Shown here in pieces: positions 1 through 11,175 of a DNA stretch of 64,000 nt. The stretch lies in NCBI GenBank assembly GCA_963662155.1, contig OY759272.1:45713686-45777685 (forward strand), in the 5' to 3' direction. The notes beneath the pieces were generated by a model, which saw only the letters and a program-made list of their open reading frames with translations, was not told the DNA's origin and did no database searches. Within the stretch, counting starts at the first letter, position 1. Every line of letters begins with the position of its first letter. The translations under genes were made by a program, and so were the position numbers. The stretch is from Lamellibrachia columna (taxonomy: Eukaryota; Annelida; Polychaeta; Sabellida; Siboglinidae).

Positions 1-2
1 CA

Positions 3-1349
3 GCAGAATGGAAAGAAGGTTACCTTATCAAGATCCCCAAGAAAGGAGACCTGAGCCGCTGTGATAACTACAGAGGAATCACGTTGTTGTCAGTACCTGG
101 GAAGGTTCTAAACAGAATAATCCTAGAGAGGATGAAAGGCACAGTGGACCAAACTTTGCGTGAACAGCAAGCAGGCTTCAGGCAGGACAGATCGTGTACT
201 GACCAGATTGCAACACTGAGAATTACAGTGGAACAATCCATCGAATGGAAGTCATCCCTATACATCAATTTAGTTGATTACGAGAAAGCCTTTGACAGTG
301 TGGACAGGGAGACACTCTGGAAAGTGCTAAGACACTATGGGGTGCCCAAGAAACTAGTCAACATGATCAAAAACTCCTATGAGGGAATGTCATGCAGAGT
401 TATTCATGAAGGTCAACTTACAAAGAACTTTGAGGTTAGGACGGGGGTGAGACAGGGATGCTTACTGTCACCATTCCTCTTCATTCTAGTCATAGACTGG
501 GTCATGAAAACAGCAACCAAGGAGAAACGAAACGGAATCCAGTGGACGATGCTGACCCAACTTGATGACCTGGACTTTGCGGATGACCTTGCACTCCTGT
601 CTCACAGCCATAGGCAGATGCAGGACAAAACAACAGAACTGGCATTGATTTCAGCGCAGGTTGGGTTGAAAATCAACAAAAGGAAAACAAAGATCCTGAG
701 AACAAATGCTACTTGCGAAACACCAATCATGCTTGAGGGAGAGACACTGGAAGAGGTTAACGATTTCAGATATCTAGGCAGCATAGTGGATACGCATGGA
801 GGGATAGAGGCTGACGTAAAGAAAAGGATCAGCAAAGCAAGGGTAGCTTTCCACCTGTTGAGAAATGTGTGGAAGTCAAAGGTAATTGGAGAAACCACAA
901 AAATACGCTTGTTTAACACAACTGTAAAGTCCGTGTTGCTGTACGGAGCGGAATCGTGGCGAATAAACAAGACCACGCTGATAAGGATTCAGACATTTGT
1001 CAACCATTGCCTGATAAGAATTCTGCAAATACACTGGATGGACAGGGTGAGCAACAAAGACCTCTGGGATAGAACACACCAAGCCCAAATAGAGATAGAG
1101 ATCCTTAAGAGGAGATGGGGATGGCTTGGCCACACCTTGAGAAAGCCAATCACCAACATAACCAGACAGGCCCTGATGTGGAACCCCCAAGGCAAGAGAA
1201 AGAGGGGAAGACCAAAACACACCTGGCGGCGTGACCTCGAGGCAGACATCAAGCAAACAGGGAATGGCTGGCAACAACTGGAGAGGATTGCCCAAGACAG
1301 GAGGCGCTGGAGAAATGTTGTGGATGGCCTATGCTCCAGGAGGAGTTAA
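3..1349 (+). mobile_element. RTE-like LINE, reverse transcriptase 3' part
   Basis: The reading frame is open from base 3, so the element continues upstream of the window; the stop is the TAA at 1347-1349. It encodes the reverse transcriptase of a non-LTR retrotransposon, which copies its RNA into the genome. Visible motifs are NYRGITLLS, the QAGFRQDRS segment, DYEKAFDSV (first catalytic Asp), the [13 protein letters not shown] motif and FADDLALLS (catalytic DD pair). The C-terminal part holds the RRWGWLGH and [14 protein letters not shown] segments typical of RTE-type elements. About 449 codons are uninterrupted, so the copy is fairly young, but the endonuclease half lies outside the window. 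RTE clade assignment is from motif style and the very short 3' UTR; a related clade is possible. Confidence 0.85.
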
Positions 1350-1354
1350 GGGCC

Positions 1355-1388
<34 letters not shown>
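1355..1388 (+). repeat. (TAAG)n tail of the RTE-like LINE
   Basis: About eight TAAG units start five bases after the LINE stop codon and mark its 3' end. A short tandem tail instead of poly(A), with almost no 3' UTR, fits RTE-type elements. Confidence 0.8.
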
Positions 1389-2843
1389 GGTATCTAGATT
1401 AACAACACACATGATCAAAATAAACCGATACATAAAATACAAATAAACACAAATGCGTAACTGTCCAGGAGGATAACCAACATCAAGGTAGAACGAACGA
1501 ATAACTGTAACATGAACGATAATGCAGCAATGCGATGTAAATTATGATTTTTTTAATTGGGCTATTACCAAACGTTGACGTTGTTAAGCAATGAATGTTA
1601 GCAAAAAAATAAATAAAGAATCCATGCCTAAAGAATACTTACTGGTGAGGCTGTCGCTGCCTTTTGCTGTTCGATTTGAATGTTTTTTCACCGCGTATTC
1701 AACACGTGAACAATACTGTCAGTAGTTGATATCGGCAAAAACAAGATCTTTAATTGTCGTTTCTGCAACATTAGGACTTCTTGTGTGACTCTATCGATCC
1801 TGAGCTGCGCTTGTACAAGTTGACTAATTTCGATTGCTCGTAATGGCCAATTGCCGTTTCTAAATTAGATACACTAGAAAAAATTGCGCCAACTTGTATT
1901 TGTGCCATCTTGATCAAACGCCATTAATTTTCGAACGGGACGATTAATGCGCGCGCAGATTTAGAGCAGGAAATGAAAAACGAAAACTGACGCCCGCGCA
2001 GCCTCAGGTACGTTTAAACCCCCATGCTAAAGATACGGCTCACGTACGCACAAACATCAGGCTGTGAGCGATAATATAGGAACTACATTCAGTGGAACTA
2101 CCTAAAAGGCGTCGAAGTAAAGTAAAATTCGGACAGGGCGGACAAGAATTAATATTGTCCCTCTTTACATGCATTGTTGTAAATTGTGTTGTCAGGTAAC
2201 ATTGCATATTCCGGGCCCTCACTATTACGGTTTTGTGTTTCACTGTAACCTCGCTTTATAATAATATATATCCCAAGCCACTAGTCTATGGTACAAGGAC
2301 AGTATAAAACCACTTTACAAGGCCAAGATGTTTATTATATCATATTACATCACTTTAGGTGCACAAATGGCACATGTGAGTGTCAAGTATTTTGTTTAGG
2401 GCAGTTTTAGCGTTTGGAATTGCTACGAAAAGCAGCATTAGCCGTGTTTTAATTAGTTTCCAATATGACGTGTTTACAGAATGAGCAAATTGAGCACTAA
2501 TACTACTACAATTGCATCAGAATCACGAAGACGTTTCAACACACCACGGAGTCATATAAATGTTGTTATTAATAATAATGAATACATAATTTAGTGTAAG
2601 GCAGTGTAATAGTAATTGAGCTGTTACATTTCTGGTACAATTTGGATTAATGTTGGCTAATTTTGTGAAGCAGCCAATGTTTTTGTTGCCATGGAAATGG
2701 GGGTCAGGCAGTTGGGTTTTCAATATATTTTTTACTCTAAAATGTTGGCATAAAAATTGAACTAAATATGCAATTTTGAAGAAAAAAATCCTGATACTTT
2801 CAGTATCTATGCCTCCACTTGAAATGGCTTTGATGTTGTTTCA
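1389..2843. other. No gene seen
   Basis: AT-rich sequence with no convincing coding frame, RNA gene or repeat array. The minus-strand frames here are short and show no recognised motif. Confidence 0.5.
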
Positions 2844-2974
2844 GGTGACTGTGATCCCTGTGGAGAGCTGTTTGTGTCAGAAGTGTCTACAATGAACTGA
2901 TAAACCTGCAGAGCCACTCACATTGACAATAACAATTGTCCAGGTCTGCTGGTTTGACCACTCTGGGGACAGTG
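2844..2974 (+). pseudogene. C2H2 zinc-finger gene relic, upstream piece
   Basis: A plausible 3' splice site (TTGTTTCAG) is followed by sequence reading CDPCGELFVS, the start of a C2H2 finger, which then decays into stops. The last 30 bases (2945-2974) are repeated exactly at 4161-4190, where they read DHSGDS and join directly to finger-coding sequence. This is therefore the left part of one zinc-finger exon that was split by the RTE insertion at 2975-4160. Confidence 0.6.
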
Positions 2975-3163
2975 TCAACTGAAGGAGAAGTGCCGCAAAT
3001 TCAACATACCACTCTGTATAGCATTCATTGACTTTGAGAAGGCCTTCGACTCGGTACAAACCCAGGCAATACTGTCTTCACACCAAGACCAAGGGCTAGA
3101 AAATGCATACATACAACTCATGAAAGATATATACACAGACAGCTCTGTGACAGTATATCTTCA

Positions 3164-3248
<85 letters not shown>

Positions 3249-4160
3249 AACATCAAAGGAGGAGTGCGACAGGGGGATACCATCTCACCCAAACTATTCA
3301 CATCAACACTCGAAAGTATCTTCAGAAGACTGAACTGGGAGAACAAAGGCCTGAAAATAGACGGAGATATCTTAACCATCTCCATTTCGCAGATGATATC
3401 TTCCTCTGCACCGAAACACCACAAGAACTAGAAATAACGCTACAAGAACTATTCGAAGAAAGTAACCTAAGCGGCTTGCGGATGAACATCTCAAAAACAA
3501 AAATAATGGTGGAAGACAACACCACAATATACGTTAATAACACTCAGATAGAGAATGTGGAGAGTTACGTATACCGAGGCCAACGCTTCAGCCTTAGGGA
3601 CAAGAACCAAGACAAGGAAATCCTACGACGAATCACAGCCGGCTGGACAGCATATGCAAAACATCGCGACATCTTCAAAAGTATCTTTGCTATCTGTCTA
3701 AAAAGAAAGGTTTACAACTCGTGTGTACTGCCAGCTATGACATACAGTGGTGAAACATGGTCACTCACAAAACAAGATCAGAGAAAACTAGCGGCCGTGC
3801 AGACAAAAATGGAGAGAAGTGTGCTTAATATAACATACCATGACAGAAAGACAAACACCTGGGTGAGAGCAAAGACAGGATTCACAGACGTGATAAAAAC
3901 AACCAGAAGAATGAAGTGGTCTTGGGCAGGACACATCAGCCGACTCAAAGATGACAGACGGACAAAGCGCATTACCACCTGGAAACCATACGGAAGGAAG
4001 AGATTACGAGGAAGACCAGCAAAACGATGGAGAGAGACGATTTGGATGAGTATTGGAATGAAACCACCTGGCAGAGAACAGCACAAGATAGGCAAACTTG
4101 GAAACAAAATGCTGAGGCCTTCGCCCAACCACGGGACAGTACGGCTGATTTATAGATAGT
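2975..4160 (+). mobile_element. 5'-truncated RTE LINE inserted in zinc-finger relic
   Basis: The copy starts inside the reverse transcriptase (KCRKFNIPLCIAF, then IDFEKAFDSV) and runs through GVRQGDTISPKLF, FADDI and the C-terminal WQRTAQDRQTWKQ segment to a TAG at 4153-4155. It is flanked by a perfect 30-bp direct repeat (2945-2974 and 4161-4190), the expected target-site duplication. The frame breaks before FADDI (near 3370) and again near 4035, and a (GA)n tract has expanded inside it, so the copy is dead. It differs in sequence from the element at 3-1349 and belongs to another RTE family. Confidence 0.88.
3165..3245 (+). repeat. (GA)n microsatellite inside RTE coding sequence
   Basis: About 80 bases of AG dinucleotides with two small interruptions, between the sequences for YLHKE and INIKGGVRQGD. 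In frame it reads as alternating Glu-Arg, so the expansion did not break this part of the frame. Confidence 0.95.
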
Positions 4161-4950
4161 TCTGCTGGTTTGACCACTCTGGGGACAGTGCCTTGAAGAG
4201 ACATGTTCGTATCCATACTGGGGAGAAACCTTTCAAATGTGATACTTGTGGTACACAATTTTCAGCAAGCGGTCATTTGAAGAGACATGTCCGCATCCAT
4301 ACTGGGGAGAAACCTTTCAAATGTGACACATGCGGTGCACACGTCTCACACAGTGGTCACTTGAAGGCACATATCCGTATCCATATTGGGGCAAACCCTA
4401 CAAATGTGACACCTGCTGTGCACATTTCTCAGAAAGTGGCAATTTGAAGGCACATATCCCTATCCATTTTGGGGAAAAACCTTTCAAATGTGACATCTGT
4501 GGTGCACAATTCTCAAAAAGTAGTAGCTTGAAGATACATGTTCGTATCCATACTGGGGAGAAACATTAAAATGTGATACCTGTGTTGCACAATTCTCAGA
4601 AAGTGGTAAGTTGAAGAAACATGTGCTTGTCCACACTGGGGAGAAACCCTACAAATGTGATACCTGTGGAGCACACATGCTACTAAAATGTTACTCAGAG
4701 TCACATATTCGTGAGAAACTTTCGAAATGTTATACATGTGGTTTGTAATTATCAGACATTGGTCATTGACCATCACGTATGCACTGGCGAGAAACCCTTC
4801 TAGTGTGTTACCTGTGGGAATGGTTTACCTGGCATAGTTCACTTAACGTTCACGTGCGCATTCGCGCTGGGGAGAAACGTTCAGATGTGACACCGGTGAA
4901 AAACAGCGTAGAAATAGCAGTATTGTAAAGGCGAATGTGCGCATTTGTAC
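4161..4950 (+). pseudogene. C2H2 zinc-finger relic, main part
   Basis: About six C2H2 fingers can be followed: fingers of the form CDTCGxxFSxSGxLKxH joined by HTGEKPFK or HTGEKPYK linkers. Such proteins bind DNA in the nucleus. The frame is broken by a one-base loss near 4390 (IHIG then KPYKCDTCC in another frame) and again at 4567, where GEKH is followed by TAA while finger sequence continues in a shifted frame. After 4700 the fingers decay. The upstream part of the same exon lies at 2844-2974 across the RTE insertion. The decayed tail resembles that of the relic near 33 kb, so the two are related copies. Confidence 0.85.
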
Positions 4951-5196
4951 TTGTGAAATTATTAAAACGTTGAAATTTTTGGAAAATGATTGTGGCTTAA
5001 CTTTGAAAGGTACATGTGCACAGTGACACTGCTGAGAAACCGTTGAAGTTCGACACTTGTGTATCACATATGGTAGTAAGGTTAATAAACGTGCGTTCCT
5101 ATACAGGGAGAATCCTTCAAATATATTGACTGAGATGCCAATTTTCATAGAGAGGTTATTTATAATATCATACACAGTGGTACAAACCCTATAGCT

Positions 5197-5257
5197 GTGA
5201 CACCTATGTGACACCTATGTGACACCTATGTGACACCTATGTGACACCTATGTGACA
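5197..5257 (+). repeat. 11-bp tandem repeat, five copies
   Basis: Five exact copies of GTGACACCTAT plus a partial sixth. The unit resembles the TGTGACACCTGTGG that encodes CDTCG in the neighbouring fingers, so it probably grew from decayed zinc-finger sequence. Confidence 0.9.
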
Positions 5258-5580
5258 TGGATCCGGTGGATCCTGTTTACATAGATTTTCAGAAAGCTTT
5301 CGATAAAGTGTCAATTCAAAGATTGTTACATTGACTAAAAGCCCATGACATAGGTAATGATGTATACAAATTTATAGAAAAGTGGCTTACACACATGTAA
5401 GAAAGAGAATGATAGTACATGTTGAGATTTCAAACTGGATATATTTTATGAGTGGTGTCCCACATGGATCAGTATTTGAACCTTTGCTATTTTAAATATA
5501 CATATAAATGAGATGACATATCTAGCAATGCCCTAAAATTTGCTGTTTCCAGGATGACCTAGATCAATTGGATAAAAGTC
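5258..5580 (+). mobile_element. CR1-type LINE relic, RT core fragment
   Basis: Decayed reverse transcriptase reading VYIDFQKAFDKVS, then KFIEKWL, SGVPHGSVFEPLLF and a [10 protein letters not shown] segment, with several stops. This is the CR1 pattern. The C-terminal part of what is probably the same copy lies at 6785-7055, with microsatellites and GC-rich sequence between. Confidence 0.75.
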
Positions 5581-5761
5581 AGGCAAATGTTATTAAATTG
5601 TGGGAACGCAGCGATCGACATAACCGTGTGCTCGCGTGCCCGGGACCCTTGAATCTTCTGTCTGGCCCGCAACTGCCACAAGTTACAGACCCGGTTGGCC
5701 CGCGCGATTTTTTTTTAATATTCATTAATATTTATGTTGCGGAAAGAAATCGACTTTGGCG

Positions 5762-6140
<379 letters not shown>

Positions 6141-6451
6141 AAACATTAATACAAAACCCAGATTATTAATTTTATTATTAATAAAAACTTATTATAAATT
6201 GTAATTCCGGTTAATGAATGCTTAAAATTATTTATTTAGCATTATATATTTACAAATTGACACCTTGCATGGAATTATGAATGACACTAGTGCTTTATAC
6301 ATTGGAATGCAGTTTAACTTCTTCAACAATGGGACTTCCTATGGGTTCATTTTAATAATATGCTTTCTTTTAATACAGACATTTCATATAGAATATATGC
6401 ATAGTTGCATCCCCATATCTGTGTATTGTAATTCTTTAAACATGTACTGGC

Positions 6452-6564
<113 letters not shown>

Positions 6565-6569
6565 CATAC

Positions 6570-6768
<199 letters not shown>

Positions 6769-6784
6769 TGAAGATGAAGAATAT

Positions 6785-7055
6785 AAAATGGGGAATGCTG
6801 TATTAAGTAGAACCACAAAAGAAAAGGAGTAACATTTACTGATGGCTTGAAAGTTTAGAGTAATCAAATTATAGGGCTAATTAGGAGAACTATCATATAT
6901 CAGAAGAAACAGTAAATTGTACCCCTGTACAAAGAAATAATTAGACGGCATTTGGAATATTGTATACATGCATGGAGGCCATATCGTAAGAAGAACATGG
7001 ACAAGCAAGACAGAATACAACGAAGAGCCACTAAAAGTCCTATGTTATGAAATCC
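6785..7055 (+). mobile_element. CR1-type LINE relic, C-terminal RT fragment
   Basis: The readable parts are YKMGNAV, GLIRRTI, then IIRRHLEYCIHAWRPY, KKNMDKQDRIQRRATK: the C-terminal thumb region of CR1 reverse transcriptases. Stops and frame changes are present. The YKMG(N/D)AV segment also occurs in the minus-strand CR1 copy at 17,390-18,040, so both come from one family. It probably continues the fragment at 5258-5580. Confidence 0.8.
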
Positions 7056-7065
7056 GCTTAGTAGA

Positions 7066-7360
7066 ATGCGGTTTGACAACACTAGAGCCAAGGATACTAA
7101 TAGGAGAAAAACTAGAAGTGTCTTGTTATTAGTGTTCTCCTTGATGAAAATCGGCGTGACCAATGCCAGCAACCAATCGAAAATATACGGTGGCATGCAT
7201 ATGAAATTTCGATATGCATCTTTCTCGTGTTCCCGGAGTCCTGTGACAAAGTTGACGAACGCCCCCTCGCTCTGCTCGCTCCTCCACATGGGGTGCGACC
7301 CACCGCTTTCCTTTCCTAGAACGTTTCCTTTTCTCTCGACGTCGTCTTATAAGAGAAAGG
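7066..7360 (-). pseudogene. Harbinger-type transposase fragment (HARBI1-like)
   Basis: On the minus strand the frame GAFVNFVTGLREHEKDAYRN, ICMPPYIFDWLLALVTP matches the N-terminal part of PIF/Harbinger transposases (a short Arg-rich lead, then LR..D...Y.NF.RM....F..LL.LV.P). The lead KRWVAPHVEERAERG is in a different frame, so a single frameshift separates the two parts near 7275. The catalytic DDE region is absent; the sequence runs into the CR1 fragment at 7055. It lies outside the inverted termini of the transposon at 8401-11,091. Confidence 0.6.
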
Positions 7361-8400
7361 GTGTCTACAGCTATCGAAAATTCTGTCACATGCATTCTTG
7401 AAAAAAGCACCATTTTTCTATGGACTTTTACCAGATGCTCCCAAAGAAGCCATTTTTTTAAAACACAGGGATCCTATAGTTATTGTTATCAAACACTAGA
7501 GGGCGCTCGCACATGCAGTTTGCTCTCTCGACACTAGGATTGTTGCAGGGCGCTGACAGTCGATTTATACGTATGCGCGACAATCGTCGTGAGTGTACGC
7601 GCTCGAAAATTGCGAGTTTATCTGCTCGAAAATCAGCAATGTCTACATCTAGACTGTCGAAGACTGTTGCGTCTTAACGAGTCGCCAGTGTACGCCCGGT
7701 ATAAGTAAGACCCAAAATACTGTTCTTCCAACAAGCAGAACAAAATGTAGATAATATTTCATTAACGTTATACTTAATGATCATACTGATAACAAATAGA
7801 GTAAATGGCAATCGCTATTCATTTTCAGCAATGGATCTAGCGCAGCTTTGCAAATAATCACTTTCAGTAATATGCACAGTTGCTTGTGCGAATAGCCTTG
7901 TCCTTTTCGTAATTGTATTTCATGCATCCAAAGATATGTTTATTTGGGCGTCAGCACTCCATCAATCAAATACAGAATTGTTAATGATCTATATTGGCAT
8001 TTAAAACATGGTTCTCTATATTGTGTAAACCACTATTAATTCGAGACAACAGTATTGCTTTAGCTCTTCCGCACTTGACAATCATCTTTACCCACCCTGT
8101 GAAAGAGTAACAGTCCTTGTTTCTTTAAAGCAGGGTGTTTCACGTTTCACAAACCTGGTTTCCGTTAATCTCTGGATATTAATAAAACATAAAATATAGA
8201 TTAAATACGTTCCAAGCGATCTATACTACTAAATATAACATAAATGACCTTATAATTTACATTATGGATGTTACATAATGTTATTTCATAAACGGGTGGA
8301 TTAAGCTATCAAGTAACTGCACAATCCGCATCTTAACGTGTTTTCTGTTGCCGTGGCAGTTGTAGGAATCTCCCATAGAATGGCCGCTACATGTAACTGC
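7361..8400. other. No gene seen
   Basis: No convincing gene. A CTCF-like word (CACTAGAGGGCGCT) occurs at 7494-7507, and a short CpG-rich stretch follows to about 7700. The rest is AT-rich and featureless. Confidence 0.45.
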
Positions 8401-8402
8401 TG

Positions 8403-8460
8403 AATGAGGAACCGAGCGTATTTTTTGATCGCTGAGCGGCGCTGCGCCCACTCCGGTTAT
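8403..8460 (+). repeat. Left terminal inverted repeat of the transposon
   Basis: Pairs as an imperfect inverted repeat with 11,032-11,089. Homology stops just outside 8401, which sets the left end of the element. Confidence 0.7.
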
Positions 8461-8536
8461 ACTAATTACCCGTAGTCCTTAGCTCTTCGTTGGAGAAGAA
8501 GGGGAGCTGTGTTTATGAACTTTAGTTACCAATACA

Positions 8537-8785
8537 ATGCCGGGAACCGGCTGCTGCGTCCCGCAGGGTAATGGTAAAGGGGGTCATCAGTTCCCGAAGG
8601 ATCCCACTCAAAGAGAAAAGTGGATAATCGCTATACGGAGGGACAAATGGCAGCCGACAAACACGAGCTTCGTTTGCCGATGCCATTTTGTGGAATGCGA
8701 CTACAAACAAGAGACAACTAAACTGAGACAATTTTTAAGACTAAAAGAACCGAAAAAATATCAAGGCCACCATAGCTGTTGTTGA
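8537..8785 (+). pseudogene. THAP-domain fragment
   Basis: An 82-codon frame beginning MPGTGCCVPQGN reads as a THAP zinc-binding, DNA-binding domain: CCVPQ, GGHQFPKDP, REKWIIAIRR, then the second ligand pair VCRCHF. The expected second cysteine of the first pair is Gly (CCVPQG where the family has CCVPxC), so zinc binding should fail. No catalytic transposase domain follows before the stop. In this context it is the N-terminus of the element's transposase after internal deletion. Confidence 0.7.
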
Positions 8786-9022
8786 GCATGGGGTCTTACA
8801 TTAATTTACCTGGAAGATCAAAGTAGGCTACCCAATAGGTCTAGGTTAAACACTGAGTAAAAACAAATATCAACAATTTTACAACATGAGTTTACTTTCA
8901 CATCTAAGGATGGCAGTACTTATTTACTCTGAAGAAATATTATTGACCAATAATGTCCTTTACAAACATGAAAAAAATATGCGTTGGCCACCAGTCTGGC
9001 TATCATCCATCTTTCCTAAGTG

Positions 9023-10227
9023 TCACAGGTCCTTATAAAAATGTTTCTTAAGATAAATCGGCTTGAAAACATTTTCAAAAAAATCATCCAAACATTGTAA
9101 CATGATTTGAATAAACGAGTTATCCACTGGGATCAGGCACACCTTTGTGTCTTTAAATGTATGAACCACAAAGTGACACATTTCTCTCTGTTACCCACAT
9201 CTGGGCCTGCACTTGTGCATAATAATCATGCTTTGAATCGAGTTTAAGTTCAGTACCATGTTGCTTCAGGTAAGGCACAGTCTGCGGTGTGACAAACATA
9301 TTTCTTGCACTGTATGGACACTTTACCCCCACCACTGTGTCGTCACCCACCAGTCCATCTGGTGAAGAACCTAAATATGGCTTGTCTGCTGATACAACAA
9401 TACCACATTTAGTTACATTGACATGAAACATATTCTCATATGTGGAGATAGCCTCTGGCTCTAGCTGATTCCCATGACTTGTTTGTTTGCTGACAAAGTC
9501 TTTTCCATCAATCATATCCTTTGCAAGGTTTTCTTTTGCCTCCCGAGATACACATTTCATGATGCGTCCAAACTTTGAAGATTGCATTCTGTTTCTCCTC
9601 TCCTCCTTCCATTCTGCACTTTTGGCCTGCCCTTCTGTTCTTTTCTCTATTTCATCTGCCTTCTCCGTGGATATTGTGGTGATGTTTGTCTTGTCCAGGA
9701 ATATGCTTGACAGTGGCTTGGCGAAGTAATGGTGGTCATGTTAACTGCATACATGTTGGCTGGCAGCACAGTTCAGTGTTAGATTCTTTATATAATCTGG
9801 ATAGGAGGCAAGCTTGCGATACTTTTGTGGGCGCGGATCAAAATTGAGCGTCAGTGTCTCCTTCGTAAGTTTGAGTTTGCTAGCCTTGACCGGTGATCCA
9901 GCGTGAGGTCGACATGGCCGGTGGAAAGATTGCAGGACATCAGTGCAACATAGTTCTAGTTTTGGCTGTTTACCTCCAGTTAAATCAATGATCGCAAACA
10001 GGACTGCTTGGATATGCTTACAGTGAGCATTAGGTCCCATTCCAGCTGGACACTCGCACTCCGTCACCAACACTTCACCATTGACGTCAACGCTAGCATA
10101 GCAATGATAGCAAAAAGTGCGACGCATCTCCGCCCGACACTGAGCCATGTAGAATGTGATGTCATCATCATGTGCCCATCGAAGGAAGCGTAGAAATCTG
10201 CAACAATAGATCTCATACACCAATGTG

Positions 10228-10279
<52 letters not shown>

Positions 10280-10672
10280 TTTTTTCGTTACTACAAGTAT
10301 TGTGGTGGTATATTATATTTTTTGGGATGAAGTGGTAGTTGTTGTTGGTACGTAGCTTAGTTGATACGGTTAAGATTCATAATTTCATGGCCTGTTAATA
10401 TCTTCAAGATAGTCAAGTGTTAATGCAAACCATTTTGCAACTGCCTAACGTACCTTGAATAATACAATCTGTGACCAGAAGAGAGGGAAGCATCAGACAG
10501 TTCTAGGAAAGCTGTAGCAGCTCTACGTGAGAGATGGTTAATGACAGGTACCGCATCGCTAGTGACATCTTTGAAGCACGTGTGGGCCGGCAGGATCATG
10601 TTAAAATCATTTTGGTCTGCAATGAGGTTGGCACCACCAGTAAAGTTGGAATTCCTGTCATAGGCCTCAAGC
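9023..10672 (-). pseudogene. SWIM zinc finger and YqaJ-type nuclease gene, broken
   Basis: Two exons can be joined on the minus strand. Exon 10,672-10,454 ends TTCAAG|GTACGT and joins at 10,197 (TTGTTGCAG|ATTT) in phase, giving YYSRFLRFLRWAHDDD. The second exon codes for a SWIM finger (CECPAG...HCKH) and then a YqaJ/lambda-exonuclease-like domain: EPEAISTYE, SSPDGLVG, VGVKCPYSARN and HDYYAQVQAQM, where D, E-like V and K positions mark the PD-(D/E)xK core. The copy is broken by an in-frame TAA at 9741-9743 and a frameshift near 9180; the true C-terminus follows in the next frame to a stop at 9023. Further 5' exons were not found. These proteins are transposon-borne in animals and presumably process DNA ends. 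Confidence 0.8.
10224..10280. repeat. (GTGC)n microsatellite
   Basis: About 13 GTGC units, lying inside the intron (10,198-10,453) of the SWIM-YqaJ gene. Confidence 0.95.
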
Positions 10673-10706
10673 CTGTATGGGAAATAAAACACATATTTAT
10701 ATATAT

Positions 10707-10791
10707 ACATATATATACATACATACATACATACATACATACATACATACATACATACATACATACATACATACATACATACATACATACA

Positions 10792-10820
<29 letters not shown>
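10707..10820. repeat. (CATA)n microsatellite
   Basis: About 28 CATA units, upstream of the 10,672 splice acceptor of the SWIM-YqaJ gene. Confidence 0.95.
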
Positions 10821-10825
<5 letters not shown>

Positions 10826-11031
10826 GATATACATATACAAAGATTGAATAAAATAACCGAGAGAGAGCAACTTGATTAACGATATTAAGCTTGACTGACG
10901 CAGCACGTGTTCCAGGTCCCATTTGCACCATACCCAGGCGTGGTGACATTTAATAACTGCTGTGGTTTCGTTCGTTTTTGTTAACAGGTGTGAGTGCTAC
11001 TCGCAATGAACGGATTTATGATAATCAGGCG

Positions 11032-11089
11032 TTTAACCCAAGCGGGCGCAGCGCCCCCTAGCGACAGCGGGCTGCTCGGTGCCTCATTA
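11032..11089 (-). repeat. Right terminal inverted repeat of the transposon
   Basis: Inverted partner of 8403-8460; the shared blocks are GGTTA, GGGCGCAGCGCC, AGCGA, GCTCGGT and CCTCATT on the plus strand. Confidence 0.7.
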
Positions 11090-11175
11090 TTAGCCACGAT
11101 TATACAGCCTCCGCGCTGTGGCGCCACTGTTTGTCGCACACATCTTCGCCTGGATGCAGAGTGTGGTTCTCATTG

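Larger units (their letters stand above)
8401..11091. mobile_element. DNA transposon with THAP and SWIM-YqaJ genes
   Basis: Two imperfect inverted termini bound this 2.7-kb element: 8403-8460 and, inverted, 11,032-11,089. They share AATGAGG.ACCGAGC, then TCGCT, then GGCGCTGCGCCC and GGTTA. Inside are a THAP frame on the plus strand 80 bases from the left end and a spliced SWIM-YqaJ gene on the minus strand. This gene pair resembles ISL2EU (IS4EU) elements, in which a YqaJ-type nuclease accompanies a transposase. No DDE transposase catalytic region is seen, so this is an internally deleted, non-autonomous copy. The family name is an inference from gene content. Confidence 0.65.
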
